DNA of 64,000 nucleotides from Pisolithus tinctorius (taxonomy: Eukaryota; Basidiomycota; Agaricomycetes; Boletales; Pisolithaceae), in assembly GCA_024663395.1 (NCBI GenBank), contig JANFAH010000011.1, positions 1,116,001 to 1,180,000 of the forward strand, written 5' to 3'. The translations under genes were made by a program, and so were the position numbers. The notes beneath the pieces were generated by a model. The model saw nothing but the letters and a program-made list of their open reading frames with translations. It did no database searches and was not told where the DNA came from. Shown piece after piece: positions 33,444-46,563 of this stretch; positions within the stretch are counted from its first letter, which is position 1, and each line of letters starts with the position of its first letter.

Positions 33444-36213
33444 ATGTCTTTGCCTTTACAGTTATCCTGTATGTCTTTGGGATTGTTGTTAACATCTTTA
33501 CTTGACTAACTTTGTGGGCAGATATCGCGTTGGAAGGCGCAAAAGATGTCAAATCCGTAGAACTCAACATCGATGACACAGCATACCCTATACCTCGAAG
33601 CCAACAGCGGAGTGACGCTTTTCGCAAAGACCTCGATGAACCCTTGTCAGTCTCGTTTAAACTGCACGTCCTCAAGCCCTTGACTGACCCACCGTAGAAC
33701 GTTCGCTGCGGGGCAGCTCTCCATTTCCGTACACCGAAAGAAGTCGCGTCTCCGTTTCTGGCATCAGCCGCCTTTTGAAACCTTCACGATCGGTTCAGGC
33801 GATGTTCAATCCAGATTGGAAGGACATGGTATATTCCACTGTGTACATCTTTCCTTCGACTCCTGAGACCCTTGCAGTGTTTCAGCAGAAACGGGGCGAG
33901 TTACTTATCACCCTCGGATTTGCATCCCAAACCCAAATAGCCGTACGTAAATAATAGATGCCACTGAATGGGTCCTGACAGAGGGCCTGCAGAGTAGAGT
34001 TCCGAACCCGAACCCAATTTCCCCTGCAGATACCCAGAGTCTACAACCAAATACCGAGCAGTCGGTAGTAGTGCGAAACGTACCAACCGTAAGTAAAGAA
34101 TCAAGCGCTGCGAGACGAGTCCTGATATGGAGGGCTTGCAGGATATTGCAGCCGGTAGCACAGGCACATCTGAGCCATCAAACTCCGAAGGTTTACAGCC
34201 AACCACTCAGGAACTGATCGACATTTGTCCTCGGTGAGTACCAAATCCCCATGTTTGGACAGTCGATTCATCTTTGTGCAATAGCTTTCGAGTCTTGGTA
34301 GTTGGGAAGGTAATCTCGGCTTGCACTCGTCACTCGAGCAGATCCCAATAAAGGTATCATTGTAGTCAGGTGTAGGGAAGTCGACTCTGATCAATCGAAT
34401 CTTCGGTTTGGAAGTTGCGGTTGAGTGATTGAGGGTTTTTAATTCTTACCCTGCATTAACGAACTCTATAGCACGTCGCAAAAGATCGACCAGGGCAAGC
34501 AGCTATCGAGAAAGAACTCATTTCACAGGAGAACAACAGATTCATCTTACACGACAGTCGAGGTTTCGAACCAGCCGAAGGCAGCAACTATGACGTCGTG
34601 AAGTCATTCATAGAAGAGAGGAAGAGAATGCCAGATGTCAAAGATCAGCTTCATGCGGTCTGGTACGTCCTTCTGAGATAGACATTTGAAGGTTCCGAGA
34701 GCCGATGTACACGATAGGTTATGTTTCCAGGTACCAATTCTAAAATACGGCGAACGGCTGCTGGAAGACGGTGTGGAAGCATTCCTGAGAGAAGCGAAGG
34801 AAGCCTTAGGGAACAGTGAGCAAAACCATTCTCTTCGCATCTCTTGTTTACCGACTACTGCTAGTCCCGACCATAGTGGTATTTACCAAGTACGACAGAC
34901 TTGTGAGTTTCGTGCGAAAGAAGAAGTCAACAGACCCTGAGGCGGAGGCGAAACGATATTTGCAAACGTATTGCATCGAGCCAATTCAAGACTTCACAGG
35001 AGGCACAAATATCTCGCATGTTGCGACTAGCTGTGGGTATCACATCATCAATTCCCTGCTACCATTCAACTCAGACATCACTAGCGAAACACAAGTGCGA
35101 GCGAGGGCTCGAGGAGCTGATAAACCTCACTCAGGAAAAGGTATCTAAGAATTTCGCCTCCCCGGGGAATGCAGTATCGCCAGTGCATTTGGCGGCTGTG
35201 GGGGCACAACGAATGTTACCAACATTGAAGGTCGAGTTGTCCATCGAGTAAGCCTCGTTCATGGCAATCATAACATCTGGCCTAAATTGATTCCCATTTA
35301 GAGTAGGAAAGCAGAGTGAGTCCTGGTGCAAAAAGCGACCTATTAGATTACTCAACCCCTTCCACCTACAAGGATACTGGAGGGCATTAGCTTCCAGTGC
35401 AAATTTCCAAGGCTATACCATGCTGAACTGCCTTCGTGTCATACACACAGACATCGTGCTAGTTTGGAATTTTTATGATCTTGACGATGTGAGCCGTGTG
35501 ACCTTATTACTGAGCTCTGTAGGGCATACTCACATCTTCCTCTTAGTATCTGAATAGCTCAGAATTTCTGAATCTGATGATGAGCATGGTTGAGACTGTT
35601 GATGCGGCCACTAGGCCAACAGCTGAACCTGCCCCTCTCGGACGTAGTGACACGTTTGCTAGGTAAGTGCTGCTGTACGAATTGCTACGTGACAAGCTCA
35701 AGGAAGGTGTCCCACTTCAAGCAACCCCATACCACTTCTGACTCTAGCACCTGTGGTCCTGCCATTCGCTGCCTGCGTAATCCTGGTCACATGGGCTTAT
35801 GAAACATATCAGCGACTGTATGTGGAACTCTTACCTTGCTCAGAGCGTCAAATGATATACGTTCTTCCAGGCAAAGGGCTCACCAAAAGTTTATGGCTTA
35901 CATCGTTGATTTGACACATGTTCTAGAGATATTGTTCTTGCACACCGCTGAGGCGAAGGGAAAGAAGCTTACTCGCAGAGCGATTAAGCTGGCTTTCAAA
36001 GCTTACTATGAATCGTCGTGGAGGAGGAACGTTCACACGGACATTAGGCTTTTCGAAGGGCGAATTGGTGCTCAGGACCCCATTCTTGAGAAGATCACAT
36101 TCTTGATCTCTTCTGCCGACGCGGAGGCCAACGTACGTGCGGCAATAGAGGGACTCCCACCATTTGACTCGGAGGTAGATGAAGAGTGGGACGATGGTCA
36201 GCAAGGTCGCTGA
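33444..36213 (+). CDS. G-domain protein D, complete
   Basis: Complete counterpart of B. MSLPLQL (33444), intron 33469-33522, then ALEGAKDVKSVELNIDD and RKKSRLRFWHQPPFETF in the N-terminal beta-rich domain. The P-loop is split (LVVGK to ~34311, SGVGKSTLINRIFG from ~34370). HVAKDRPGQAAIEKEL, G3 LHDSRGFE, G4 VVFTKYDRL and VATSCG follow. A hydrophobic segment near 35735-35800 (LAPVVLPFAACVILVTW) is the clearest of the four and could be a membrane helix. Tail: YIVDLTHVLEILF, then EEWDDGQQGR at 36213. All four G motifs and introns are intact, so D and A are the best candidates for active members. Confidence 0.82.
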
Positions 36214-36656
36214 AGCCTGCGTTTCTATTCGGTATTCCCCTCGAAGTTTTCATGATTTCTCTAGTTGTCACTGTCCTATTGCAATACATACCTTGAAGCT
36301 GCACTTGTACGTTGATCGCCCAGAGTAGGATCCTTTTTAGTTGCAAGCGAAGCAACGATTTTAGTAGCATGCACATAGATTGAATGGCTGGAATTATGCA
36401 TATGAAGTAGCAATCGCAGGATTAATATGAACATCCAATGCCACAACAAAGTCTATTATATACAACGTCCCACCAATGCATGGGGAGCAGGCCCTAGCCT
36501 GGCAAACTCCATGGTATTAGACAGATTTCGGGGTGCCCTTGAAGGAGAGGACATCCCATACCCTGTCTCATGCGACATACTGCTTTGCATCTCGTACACA
36601 TACTAAAAGCATACCTGAACTCCTATTCTACTCAAGATTCCCCGCGTCTCGTCACG
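36214..36656. other. Gene-free stretch after the G-domain cluster
   Basis: Only short frames without motifs. Nothing recognisable. Confidence 0.4.
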
Positions 36657-37396
36657 TTAAGATCCAGTCCTGTGAGCCAGAGGTCTCCTCTGATCTGGAA
36701 ACAGCCTATCCAGGGTGCTACTCAAGCATGCCTCGACTCCCTCCAGGACAACCTCATCAACAGTACTTCTCCTGCCCTCCACATTAGCAAACGCGAGTAG
36801 AATGGGAGGCGAAAGGCGATGGCTGATGTCATCAGATGCTTGCTCAATGAAGCAGAGCCCTCGCTTTATCGTTACTAGAAATTGGTCCACCAGAATCGGG
36901 AGTGTTCTATGACTGGAATGAGGCGAAATTAAGGATACTGAATGCCGTCGATAACTAATCCGAAACTGGACTTTCCCTGCGGTGGAGGGGCCACGACGAT
37001 AGTCACGATGCAGTGGATACGATACCACAAGAAATGTGGACCAGACGAGGAGTTGCTGAGCCGTGTCGTTTATACTATGGTTATGAGAAGTTAGAACAAT
37101 ACAAAGAGGAGAAAACAGAAGGCGACGGAGCATTTAACCACTGGTTATCGACCTCACTAAGGTGGAATAGTTCAGGCATGCCCTGCTTCATTACCGCTCG
37201 ACCGCGTTCCGTGAAGAAAGACTTGAATCAAACTTTAACCCAGTTGTTCACCGTCGTGCAGACTTGCTTGACTTGTCAGTCGTTTAGACGATTACGGTTC
37301 CGAGGCACAAGCTTGAAGTGGTTTGCCAAGGCGTTCGGAACGAGTTATGGTCAAAATGTTACCACCCAAACAACTGTTCATGTTGATAACTCTTGA
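36657..37396 (+). pseudogene. Degenerate coding remnant, family not recognised
   Basis: The plus strand gives protein-like stretches in changing frames: ATQACLDSLQDNLIN (~36715), KREWNGRRKAMADVIRCLL (~36790), LDFPCGGGATTIVTMQW (~36968) and EKTEGDGAFNHWLSTSLR (~37115), with stops between them. This suggests a decayed gene with lost introns or frames. I do not recognise the family. The opposite-strand frame 36657-37133 (158 codons) has no motif and is probably its shadow. Confidence 0.3.
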
Positions 37397-38979
37397 ATAG
37401 ATGATTAACAGTTGAAACGCCGGATGAGTACTTGGTAACCCATCAGTACCTCAGGGAAGCCCCGAGTAGCATTCATCCATCGTCGGGACTAGGGACGACA
37501 CTGCAAATAGGATCTCGAATCACCGACTAATCAGCGGGTCGTAAAGATGTGGTATACATACGGTGGTCTTCGGGGAGTGTCAAAGCAAGGTGTACAATGT
37601 AGTGATACAAGAAAAATAATGAGAAGAGAAATCATGCAATGATATCCAAACTACAACGCGGCGGAACAATATGGAGTGGGAATTGGTACTCTTTCACGAG
37701 TCAGATGCGTCGGTCCTTACATTTAGCAGTCGTCGGGGTTCGCGTTCACGTTCAGGGCTGGTCTGAAATAAAACTCCGACGGTCACGTGAAAAACTCCGA
37801 GGGTAACGGACACCGCTTCTCCACGTTTACCCTGGACTCCTATGCGTATTTCAGCAACAGTCAAAGGTACGATATATATTCCAAGTAGTACTTTGCCTCT
37901 GCAATCTGGAAAGAATCTCAGCAGAGCTGATCGAGATGGGTTCAGAGACTGTCTGCAAACAAAAGCCGAAGCGTGACTTCTTGTGGTGTAGCAACAGAGA
38001 GAGCTGCTCCATTGCAAGCATTCTAGGTGAACTAGTTAGAGACGAGTTATGCGTATTTCTGAAAGAGACTCACAGCGGCTCATCGAAATCTCGCGAAAAA
38101 ACACCTTTCCCTCGTTTAGGAATGTGATGTCGACTTTCCCCGAGGACGAGTTCAACAGATTCGATGTCTCGTGCTTTCCGCAACCTGATATCTGCCCACA
38201 AAGATTAGACCTGTGAGTATTGTAACTGATAAGCTCAAAAGGCCCTACAGGATACTCGGGGAGACAGAGTCATGGTACTGGTACAAAAGATGACCAATGC
38301 GCAAGGAGCCAGCACCTGCCGCATGGTGCCCATGCGCCGCGTCTAATGACCGGAGCAAGACGGGGCGCTCAAGTGTCAAGAACCAAGCCCTGAAACTGCA
38401 CAGCACGTGGTGCAAATGCACGGCTTCCCAATCTCTGTCAAAGAGACAAAGGGATACACGAGGTGAGCAAGTACTAGTGTGTAGAATGCTTGTTTTGCCA
38501 CTTTAGGAGCGGACAGTACTTAGTCACCCAGCTAATCAGTAAAATTGCGTGTACTTAGGAAAGCCTTTCTAATTTACAGTATTAAATCCCCTCACAGGAG
38601 ATGAATCAAAAGCCGGCGAAGTAGCTGCTGCAATACAGGAGCGAGACATTTCCCTCGCTGGGCATGTTTTAACTGTTCAAACACATATAACAGCGGCATA
38701 CAAGTAACTGAGCACGTATGACTACGGAGCGCAACCACACGCAACTGACGGCGCAAGCGGTCGTGCAGAACCACGTTGTGGCGGTCCACAGTAGACTTTA
38801 GATCCCTTAGCCCCCAGAAAGGGTACTGTTCGACAAACTCTCAAACAGAGCTTGCACGACACACCAACAACGAACCTGCAGGGTACACCGCCCCCCCTGA
38901 AATCATTCTGCACAGTTACACGCTCGAGTAGACTCATAACTAATCGCAGCATCGTCGCTGACACCAACAATGTCAATAT
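37397..38979. other. Gene-poor stretch
   Basis: No gene, repeat or element with recognisable features in about 1.6 kb. The longest frames (107 codons minus at 37694-38017; 128 codons minus at 38722-39108) have no motif, and the second overlaps the repeat at 38980-39198. It may contain more cargo of the element whose end is at 39198. Confidence 0.4.
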
Positions 38980-39198
38980 ACAAGTGGCGCACACCACTGT
39001 CCATGATAACGCACAATCAACAAGATGTGCCTCCAGGTCGTGAGCTCGACATTCAGTGACGTAATGGTTACAAAATACGAGTGAATCCAATTCACCCCCC
39101 TCCCGCAAACGACCACGTGACCGGAGTTAACGGTCCTAAAACCCTGAATGATCGTTGGTGACAAAGAGTTTGCAGACCTGGCCTGACGGCGTCCAGGA
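38980..39198 (-). repeat. Second copy of the DUF3638-capturing element's end
   Basis: Shares CACGTGACCGGAGTTAACGG, the block GACAAAGAGTTT and a tip GGCGTCCAGGA with 22050-22262. The match stops at the same base (39198 against 22262), and both are followed by AT. Further in, the two loci differ, so the same end is attached to different internal sequence. Confidence 0.65.
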
Positions 39199-40530
39199 AT
39201 ACTCCAGCACCGCTTCATGGAATGTCAAATTCTGGTTGCCACTCACACATAGACGTAGCTCCAGGTACTCTCTGTTCCAGAAGCAGCTGATATTTTGAGG
39301 TGTCTGCTTCTGCGTCAGCCATGATTCTGGAACGGAAACGAGGTGCGTCCAGTATTTTAATTTGTAGAAATGTACACGGCAAAACCATAACCCTTACCTT
39401 CGTAGATGAGCCTGATCATCAGTTGGTAATTCAGTTAGAGCATCGTTGAAGACCCCCGAGATTCCTTCCAAGAACTTGTCGAGCTGTGATTCAACAACTG
39501 TGGTTCGTGTGACCATCTGGCCACTTACCTTGACTCGGCCCATCAGGTCGTACATCTTATCGTTTTCTAGGATACCGTGAAGCACCTGATTAACGTCAGG
39601 AGGCACTCATCGGATTGCCTATTCGATCAACTTACTTTGGCTGGTATATGTCCTACCGTATCACGGAGCCCTGCATGGCAGGTCCACAAAATCTATTCCA
39701 GGGTCAATTCCAAAGCCTGTGGGTGCGCGCTACCCTTACCCTTCCCGTGATATCTTCCTCAAGTGCAAGCTGTTCATTGATATTATTCGTAGCATCGAGT
39801 CTTTCCTCGAGTTCTTCGATTTTTCGCATTGTGTTGCGAATACGAACATGGTGCTCGCATACGACGGTCCGTGTGGGAAGACTAATAAACTCGGTAATAG
39901 GTTTCGATATGTCATATTTGACGCATCTTCTGTCCAAGTCACTTTCCCTAGCCCACAACACGGTGGGCTTTAGAATAGAGAATAGCGGATAGGTGGACGC
40001 TTACAATGTACGAAGTTTTTCGAGGAATTCAAAGTAGACAGCGGTAATTTCTTGGAGTAGCTAGAAATTTCCAGGTTTAGCATGCGTCGCTATTGTCAGT
40101 GGCAGGAATACGTACCCTAATGCCGAGGGTTCCTGATATGGCCCCAATCTCTCTCTTTACCCCTTGCATTTGCTGATTAGTATTCGCCTTGTCCATCCTT
40201 CTACGCAGTATCTTCACTAAGTCCTTGGTGGAGGAATCTTGCAGAATTTCCGAATCAGGACTCGAGAGCTGCTTGAAGAATGTTATTCTGCCGGCCTAAA
40301 TTTCAAGGAAAGGTTGGCAAAACGTTACAAGTCAGGGGGAGGAGTACACATACATAACTTTCAAAATGCTTAATCCCGAACATATCCGAAAAGTACTTGA
40401 TTGCCCTGTTCCTTGACACCTTACTATTCTGGTTACCAACTTGTGAGCATATCCAAAGAACCGAAGCAGCCTACACACCGAAGAGCGGTTGTCACCTGTT
40501 GATGTGGGGGATGGGTGCTGAAAAAGCCGA
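39130..40530 (-). CDS. Coiled-coil protein of unknown function
   Basis: Minus-strand, multi-exon. Readable exons in order: FSDMFGIKHFESY (~40385-40350), ITFFKQLSSPDSEILQDSST with VKILRRRMDKANTN (~40290-40180), ITAVYFEFLEKLRTL (~40045), SDLDRRCVKYDISKPITEF with IRNTMRKIEELEERLDATNN (~39945-39765), and QVLHGILENDKMYDLMGRVK with LDKFLEGISGVFNDALTEL (39590-39410). A last open stretch, PESWLTQKQTPQNISCFW (~39330), runs into the repeat end at 39198, so the native C-terminus may have been replaced by element sequence. Heptad-like helices dominate and no catalytic motif is seen. It lies directly downstream of the HET gene in the same orientation. Confidence 0.5.
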
Positions 40531-40574
40531 ATTTGAGGGTATGGTGGATGGGCGAGCAGATCGACGCACCCAGT

Positions 40575-43037
40575 TCAGTAAGGTATAAAACTGTACTCTA
40601 CATTGGAGTCAGTCACTCTTCGATAGCATCCGCAAAGGTCATACCGAATTTCTTTGAGCCGTGCCCGCCGCTTTTTATCGAAAACATTGGGACACCAAAC
40701 TTGAGGTGTTGAAAGGTAGCAAAGTTGCGTGGGTGCACCAGCTCCCACTCCGCAACGCACAATTGACGTTACAAGACATTTGTTAGTGAGGTGAGAAGAT
40801 AAATTCTTCAGCAGGAAACGTAGTTGTTCGTTGTTTGGGAGCGATAGGCCAGCAGGTTGAGATAGCACCAATTCAGACGAATTGTCAGAAGAAGTCCACA
40901 CAGTCTCCCTGTCTTCCGCCATAGTCCCGCCATTTCCAGCAGAAATTTTGCGCTTTACCGGGTCATACGCGGGATCTGCTGCAAGGTCTTGGAAGATATT
41001 TCCGTCGCGTTTGAAAGTTGAATCCCAATAGCCATAATCACCGAGTTGCTTCCACTAAGTTTCAGAAAACAGTTAGAGGAGCGGGTGTATTATTACTCAC
41101 TATGATCTCGATGCCAGGGAACCGAAGAAGTTGTACTTTACTCCCATCTATGTGCAATGCATACCTAGGGGAGGAAGGACCAGCCTCTCGCATAGGTCCC
41201 GGAGCTTCAATGCTATTCCAATTAGCCTGAAGTGACATAGAAATCAAACGCTCACCGAGACAGCAAGCAGGACACTCACTGTCGAAGTTTTCAATGCGAG
41301 CGGGCCGTAACAGCAACCGGTGCAGGGTACAATGTCAATGTTGACTGTGCAGTTGCCCCTGTACCAGACGCCCCACGTGATCCTCGCATCCCAAATCGAA
41401 CGGGGGAGGTGAGCATGCCTTATGAAGCTTGCCGAGTCAGAATTGATATCAGTGGTAGCGCCGTCTGACATGATACGTGCAAGGTCCGCCTGCCTGCTCC
41501 ACATCGCATCATATGCCTCTTTGGCATAACTTTCCCTCAGCATCCCGGTCTGCGAACGCCTTTCGTCGCAGATAATGTAGGTCCACGCGCTCCCGAGGTA
41601 GTACCCAAATCCTACTGCAAAGCGAACGCCGGCTTTGTCGTTAGCATAGGTTACGATAGTCAGATCGTTCGAGAGCGACAGTTTTATGGAGTCCTCTAAG
41701 ATAGCGCAGGGGAAGGCGTCGCCACGTTTGAAGCCATAGTAAGAGACAGTCCTATCATCAAGTTTGAGCCTACGATACAACTCGCGTTGGTGATAAGAGA
41801 GAAAAAGTCGTTTAACCCGCGGAAACGTCGTGGTTGGTCCTGTTGGCCCGAAATATCTGTAATAATGGGCGGAGTCGGATACCAAGTCGATTGTCATTAA
41901 GGGTCCCACTAGGGAGGAAACACACCCTAGCGTGGCCTTAAATAGGGACAAGGATCCGGGGTAGGGAGCAATGGGCAGCGATATTTGCAGACCTCCACTG
42001 GCAATAGAACATGTGCTAAGTTCTGCAATTAGAGCACGTCCGCGCACTGTCAAGAGGACAGATTGTATCGCGTTCGAAGGCGTGATACGACTAGTGACGG
42101 CTGGTGGATGGTCTCGCATGCGTTGGACGAACCACTTGGGATCCATGTTCCAGATTCCCCCGCAATCCCGAAAGTAGCTCGGATCATCAGCCAGAATGCT
42201 GCCAGATCGTCGAATTCTTCCTTCTGGGTCCCAGGCGAAGAGGCTGTAATCGTTGGATAACCGAATGATTTCTAGCTGAAGACGTCGGAATGCGCTCCTT
42301 CCTTCCCCGTACACCATCGGCATGTGCACTCCAAACAACCCCAACAGCGAATACGCCTGGTCCTCCTCTCGAGTTGTCTCTCGGTCTGAGGCCCACGACA
42401 TGATTTGTGCCGCACTGCGGACACAGTCCAGGCCGGATATCAGAATATCTTTCGGAATACGGGTAATTTTCTCCAAAGTATCTGCCAGGTTTCGCTTATC
42501 GCCAATGAGTGTCCATTCCTTGTTGAAGAATTGAACATCTTCCGGGGCTATCAACTCCTGAAGAGTCCACCCACGGGAGAACCATTCTGGCCAGCCCCTG
42601 TGCTTGGAAAACCGCTCGAGGTTTTGTTCGGTGGGAAAGCTCTGGCTGTCGACGTCGTGGAGGTACACATAGCAGCTGGTCGAGTTCGCGTAAAACCGGT
42701 ACATTGAATTGATGGCTTCGGATACCTCTGCACTGCTTCGCTGGTCAATGCAACAAGCATCTACCCACATCCATCCGAAGCCGTCTCTCAAGGCCCGTTT
42801 GCAACTTTCCAAGATCTTCTTGTAGCCGTTGCGTTGTCTCACTTTCTCTCGCTCTGCCTCCTCCATTTCCATCAGATTCTTCATCTCGCTGTAGTCCACC
42901 TCATCTTGCCAGCGATGGGACAGTATTGCATATTTTACCGTCTTGTCATCGATTTCTCCGAACACCTTAATTCGGGATGTAGCTTCATCAACGCCTCGGT
43001 CCCTGTCAAGAACAGCCTGTACACTCAAGACTAACAT
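40575..43037 (-). CDS. HET-domain (heterokaryon incompatibility) protein
   Basis: Basidiomycete HET protein. I start at 43037 (MLVLSVQAVLDRDRG) rather than 43049 because the family usually opens this way. HET motifs: YAILSHRW (36-43), GWMWVDACCIDQRSS (from ~89), then WFSRGWTLQELIAP and AYSLLGLFGVHMPMVYGEG. The long first exon ends at ~41253. Introns lie at ~41252-41223 and ~41101-41056, joining LLAVS-ANWNSIEAPG and GIEII-WKQLGDYGYWD. The frame ends IPY at 40575. HET domains in ascomycetes trigger cell death on allorecognition; in mushrooms their role is mostly untested. The first intron is unusually short (~30 nt), so that join needs RNA support. Confidence 0.85.
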
Positions 43038-43049
43038 CTTCATAAACAA

Positions 43050-44571
43050 GAAATGAATTATGGCGTGAACAGGTGATTGGACGACTCATACGCACTGTTT
43101 TTGACCGTGAGTGTACAGTCACCAGGAGTTCAATTGCCTGAGCGGTGTAACAGGCCCAGGGGGTCTTCGAGTTTCTAGTGACCGAAATTGGACTATAGCT
43201 TCTAGAATCGTGACGGACGGAAGAAAGGAAGAAAAGTTGTGGAGGGTAGGATAAGCCCAGCACTTAACTAAGGATTCGATTAAGAGAAAGATGCTGTGAA
43301 CCGCGTGTTAAATTTCAGGATCCGTCGTGTCAGCATGATGCTATCATCATGTGACGAGCAATGCACAATCATGTCTCCTGCTTGCAGCACCCAAGATATT
43401 CATAATATAACATTGCAGACATGTTGCCAGAGGTCTATTCTACTAGATACTGTACTTTAGTAAGAAAAGAATTTATTGTGGTAGCTCGCTAGCATGGAAG
43501 TTTTAAGGAGAGTGGTGTGAAACACTCCATTTTTATGGTATTTTGGCCCAGATCCCAGAGATCTGCAGCAGCAGTGGACTTGAAAATTTCAGGGGAGTGC
43601 AGTCATGTCAGAGTGAATGTTCTAGGCTCATCAGCTCTGTGAATCAAAGGGAAACTCAAGAGAACATGACAAAAAAAAGGGATAGGGGCATCACGCACAT
43701 CAACACATTCAAACTCCGCTTTATTGAGTTCGGCACAGCACGGCACTTACACTGCAGGCAAAGGCCTGATGATCGTGTCACTAAGCTGAGCTTCAAATTC
43801 ACTGTCAACGAAAAATTCAGAGAGCGCTGAACGGATATTTTGAAGTGTACAGAAATTTGTCAATAGCCTTGAACTTTCTGACTGTCTGTTTACTGAGACT
43901 GCAACAAGTTTGAACAGGTGTAAATGCCCTCTAATGGAAGACGTGAATTTGAAGACCGATCTGCAAAGTGCAGTGATCCAGGTCATGGAGTTTCTTTGAA
44001 TTTGTGGGGCTGTGTCATAGGGTTCCAAATCAGGAACGAAACTCGACATTCTGATCACAAAAAATGACCTCTCCAATAACCTTTGTACTTCGAGTTTAGC
44101 CAAGCATCATCAATGTCCTTATAGTTGTATTACATTTGAACCAGCAGTGATCGTAAAAAAGCGCCACTCTGAAGACTGATTATGAAGTATATCATGAGAT
44201 CCTTGCTACATACATCCAGTTCCATATGTGATATCCAGGCAATGCTCCGAGTCGCGTGTCTCGCACAGATAATGACAAACTGTTTTTCACTGTACTATAG
44301 CTGACGATGTTCGGAGGACTTGAAGTTGGGGCAGCATTTCGACACTCTCCAAATATCATCATCACTTCTCATTGTGCATGCGTCGTGACCATCCGCCTTA
44401 CATGCTTTTTTTGCAGCACGCTGCTAATAGCTGATCTGGGGCCGCTGCAACTCTCCGCTGCTGGCGCTGCCCATGTGTAATGCGTGTCTGTATCAATGTA
44501 CATTCGGTAATTACATGAAGAAAAAGGAAATTTCTGTACTAGAGGCGTGATCGCAGGGGAGAAGTGCTCAG
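43050..44571. other. Intergenic stretch; one weak ORF
   Basis: No recognisable gene. A 118-codon minus-strand frame at 43747-44103 (MAKLEVQRLLERSFFVIRMS) could be an exon but has no motif or clear neighbours. The region just upstream of 43049 would hold the HET promoter, without an obvious box. Confidence 0.4.
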
Positions 44572-46329
44572 TCAAAGGTAAATTATATCATGATTTGGCT
44601 CTTCCTGGTCCTGCAATTTCTTCTCCAAGTATTTGATCACGCTGAGAGCAATTCGACGGACTACCGTGGTGAGGGTGAGGCGCAAGTCTCTAGGGCGCAA
44701 TTGCAAGAGGGATGCAATCAATACTTCTGCCTCACGGGAGACAGAGATTAGGACAGGCTGCCAACCATTGACAAGCCTATCAGCTACCAGATCCAAATGA
44801 TATGACGACCGCCCACCTCGAGCACGCTCTGTACACAGTAGATGATGAATAGGGCGCTGCTAATGATCCCAAGTACAAGAACCACCCGAACCCTCATCTC
44901 TACCAGTGAGCGCACAGTGCCCTTCAGTGCGAGATTCCGCGTCCAAAGATTCAGTTTGACAACCCTCCAAGAAGTCATGAACACTATTCGAAGATCATTA
45001 ATGTGTTCGTGGGCCTTGAGATCCCTTACCATTATTCTTACATTTCCACACCTTGATGCAAGTGTTTTCCGCAGCTTCAGTGGTTGCCGTAGCAATTACA
45101 CTATTACTGGAGTATTCGAAAGTCTAACACATGCTAATCAATGACCTGAGAACATAAATAGGTTGTGTGACGCACTGCGACAGCCTGCACGATGCATCCT
45201 GGAGTAAAAGTCAAAAATAACTTCCGTAGATGAGAAATGCGGACATACCTTCGTGTTCTAACAACTGGAGGAGCTTCCCTGATGGTATTTCCCAGATACG
45301 AACACCTCCATCAGATGAACCACTGACGATAGCAGCACCATCCTGGAGCCAGGACACTTGCACTGGAATGTTTTTTTCTTCGGAAAGAGGTCGATTCTTG
45401 AGACATATATCAGGGTAAGACCGTCCTGGAGAATAAATGTCGACACCATCACCCAAATTCGTCAAGGCAATGCGTTTCGTGTCAAGTGAAAGCGCTGCAT
45501 GACCACTAGCATAGTCGTCAAAAACAGATCAGTATGAAAGACAACTTCAACGCTTACACAATTTGATGACTATGGATGGGATTGATCTGCCAGCATTGCT
45601 CGAAAGAGCAAATGTCCCAACAACTAGCATGAGAATTGAACATTTCAATGCCTGAACATCAGCTCGGAAACACTTACACCACACCATGGTTGAGGTAGGT
45701 GACAACCAACTCGCTCCCCCTCTTTCCAAAAGCAAGCGCTCGACCGCGTATCCTCTTGTCGAGTTGCTCGGCCACAAGTGGTAGTTCCCTTGGTGGAGGG
45801 AAAATCTTGAAAGTAGCATATTTATCTAAAACATGTCAATTTTACCAGAATGGCCCTTTAATATCGATAATGGAGCGCACTAGGGAAGACCTCTTTTGCG
45901 ATGTGTATCTCGGAGCCTACAGCAATGGCGACATAACCGCTATATTCATCGATGGCGAGTGCAAAAACCGGTGCTTTGGTACCGGTGAGAATAGAATTAG
46001 TTGATTCCTGGACCTATTAGTGGAGTTAGTTCATTCATAGACTGAGTTGCGTCCCTTACCTCCGAGTTTTCACAGATAGCTAAGGTACCATCCAAGCAAC
46101 CAATGAATAAGCGATGCGAATGTCGAGGATCCCATGTCAGGCTGAGGATAGCAGAATGAAAGGCAACGCGATACAACAGTGCGCCAGCGAGTGGCTCCCA
46201 TACGATGAGGCTTCCATCCTCACTTCCACTTGCTAATTGACCTCCGGCCGGGGAAAAGGCAAGAGCATTAACAGAGTCAGTATGGCCAATTAGCGTGTGC
46301 TCAGATGTAAATGGGTGGAAGGGTTTCAT
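44572..46329 (-). CDS. WD40 protein 1 with C-terminal membrane anchor
   Basis: Minus strand, starts MKPFHPFTSEHTLIGHTDSV at 46329. WD repeats: ALAFSPAGGQLASGSEDGSL ending IVWEP, then HRLFIGCLDGTLAI, VFALAIDEYSGYVAIAVGSE, RALAFGKRGSELVVTYLNHG, AALSLDTKRIALTNLGDGVD, WLQDGAAIVSGSSDGGVRIW and NSVIATATTEAAENTCIKVW. The C-terminal part has a strong hydrophobic helix (VRVVLVLGIISSALFIIYCV, ~44900) and a tail ending EEPNHDIIYL. This is a soluble beta-propeller attached to a single membrane helix. Six or more short introns are inferred. Tandem paralogue of the next gene upstream. Function unknown; the propeller is presumably a protein-binding platform. Confidence 0.75.
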
Positions 46330-46563
46330 TGCCAGGGAATGTAATGGAGTGAGCGTACCAATGGTGGGCGATTTTAGCCTTTAGGACTTCGAATATGGAA
46401 ACTCCGGAACATGTAGCCCGTGAAGACCATAGTTGGCTCCGTCATGCATCATGCATCATGTACGATCCTCGACCCAACTCGTATTTGCTCTGTAGCATTT
46501 CATAATACTGCCATGCTATTTATAACCTAGGATTACGCAGAAGAGGATCTTGTAGTCTAAAGC

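Noticed and set aside
41971..42760. Several 60-100 codon frames on the plus strand
   Set aside because: They lie opposite the long HET exon and are shadows.
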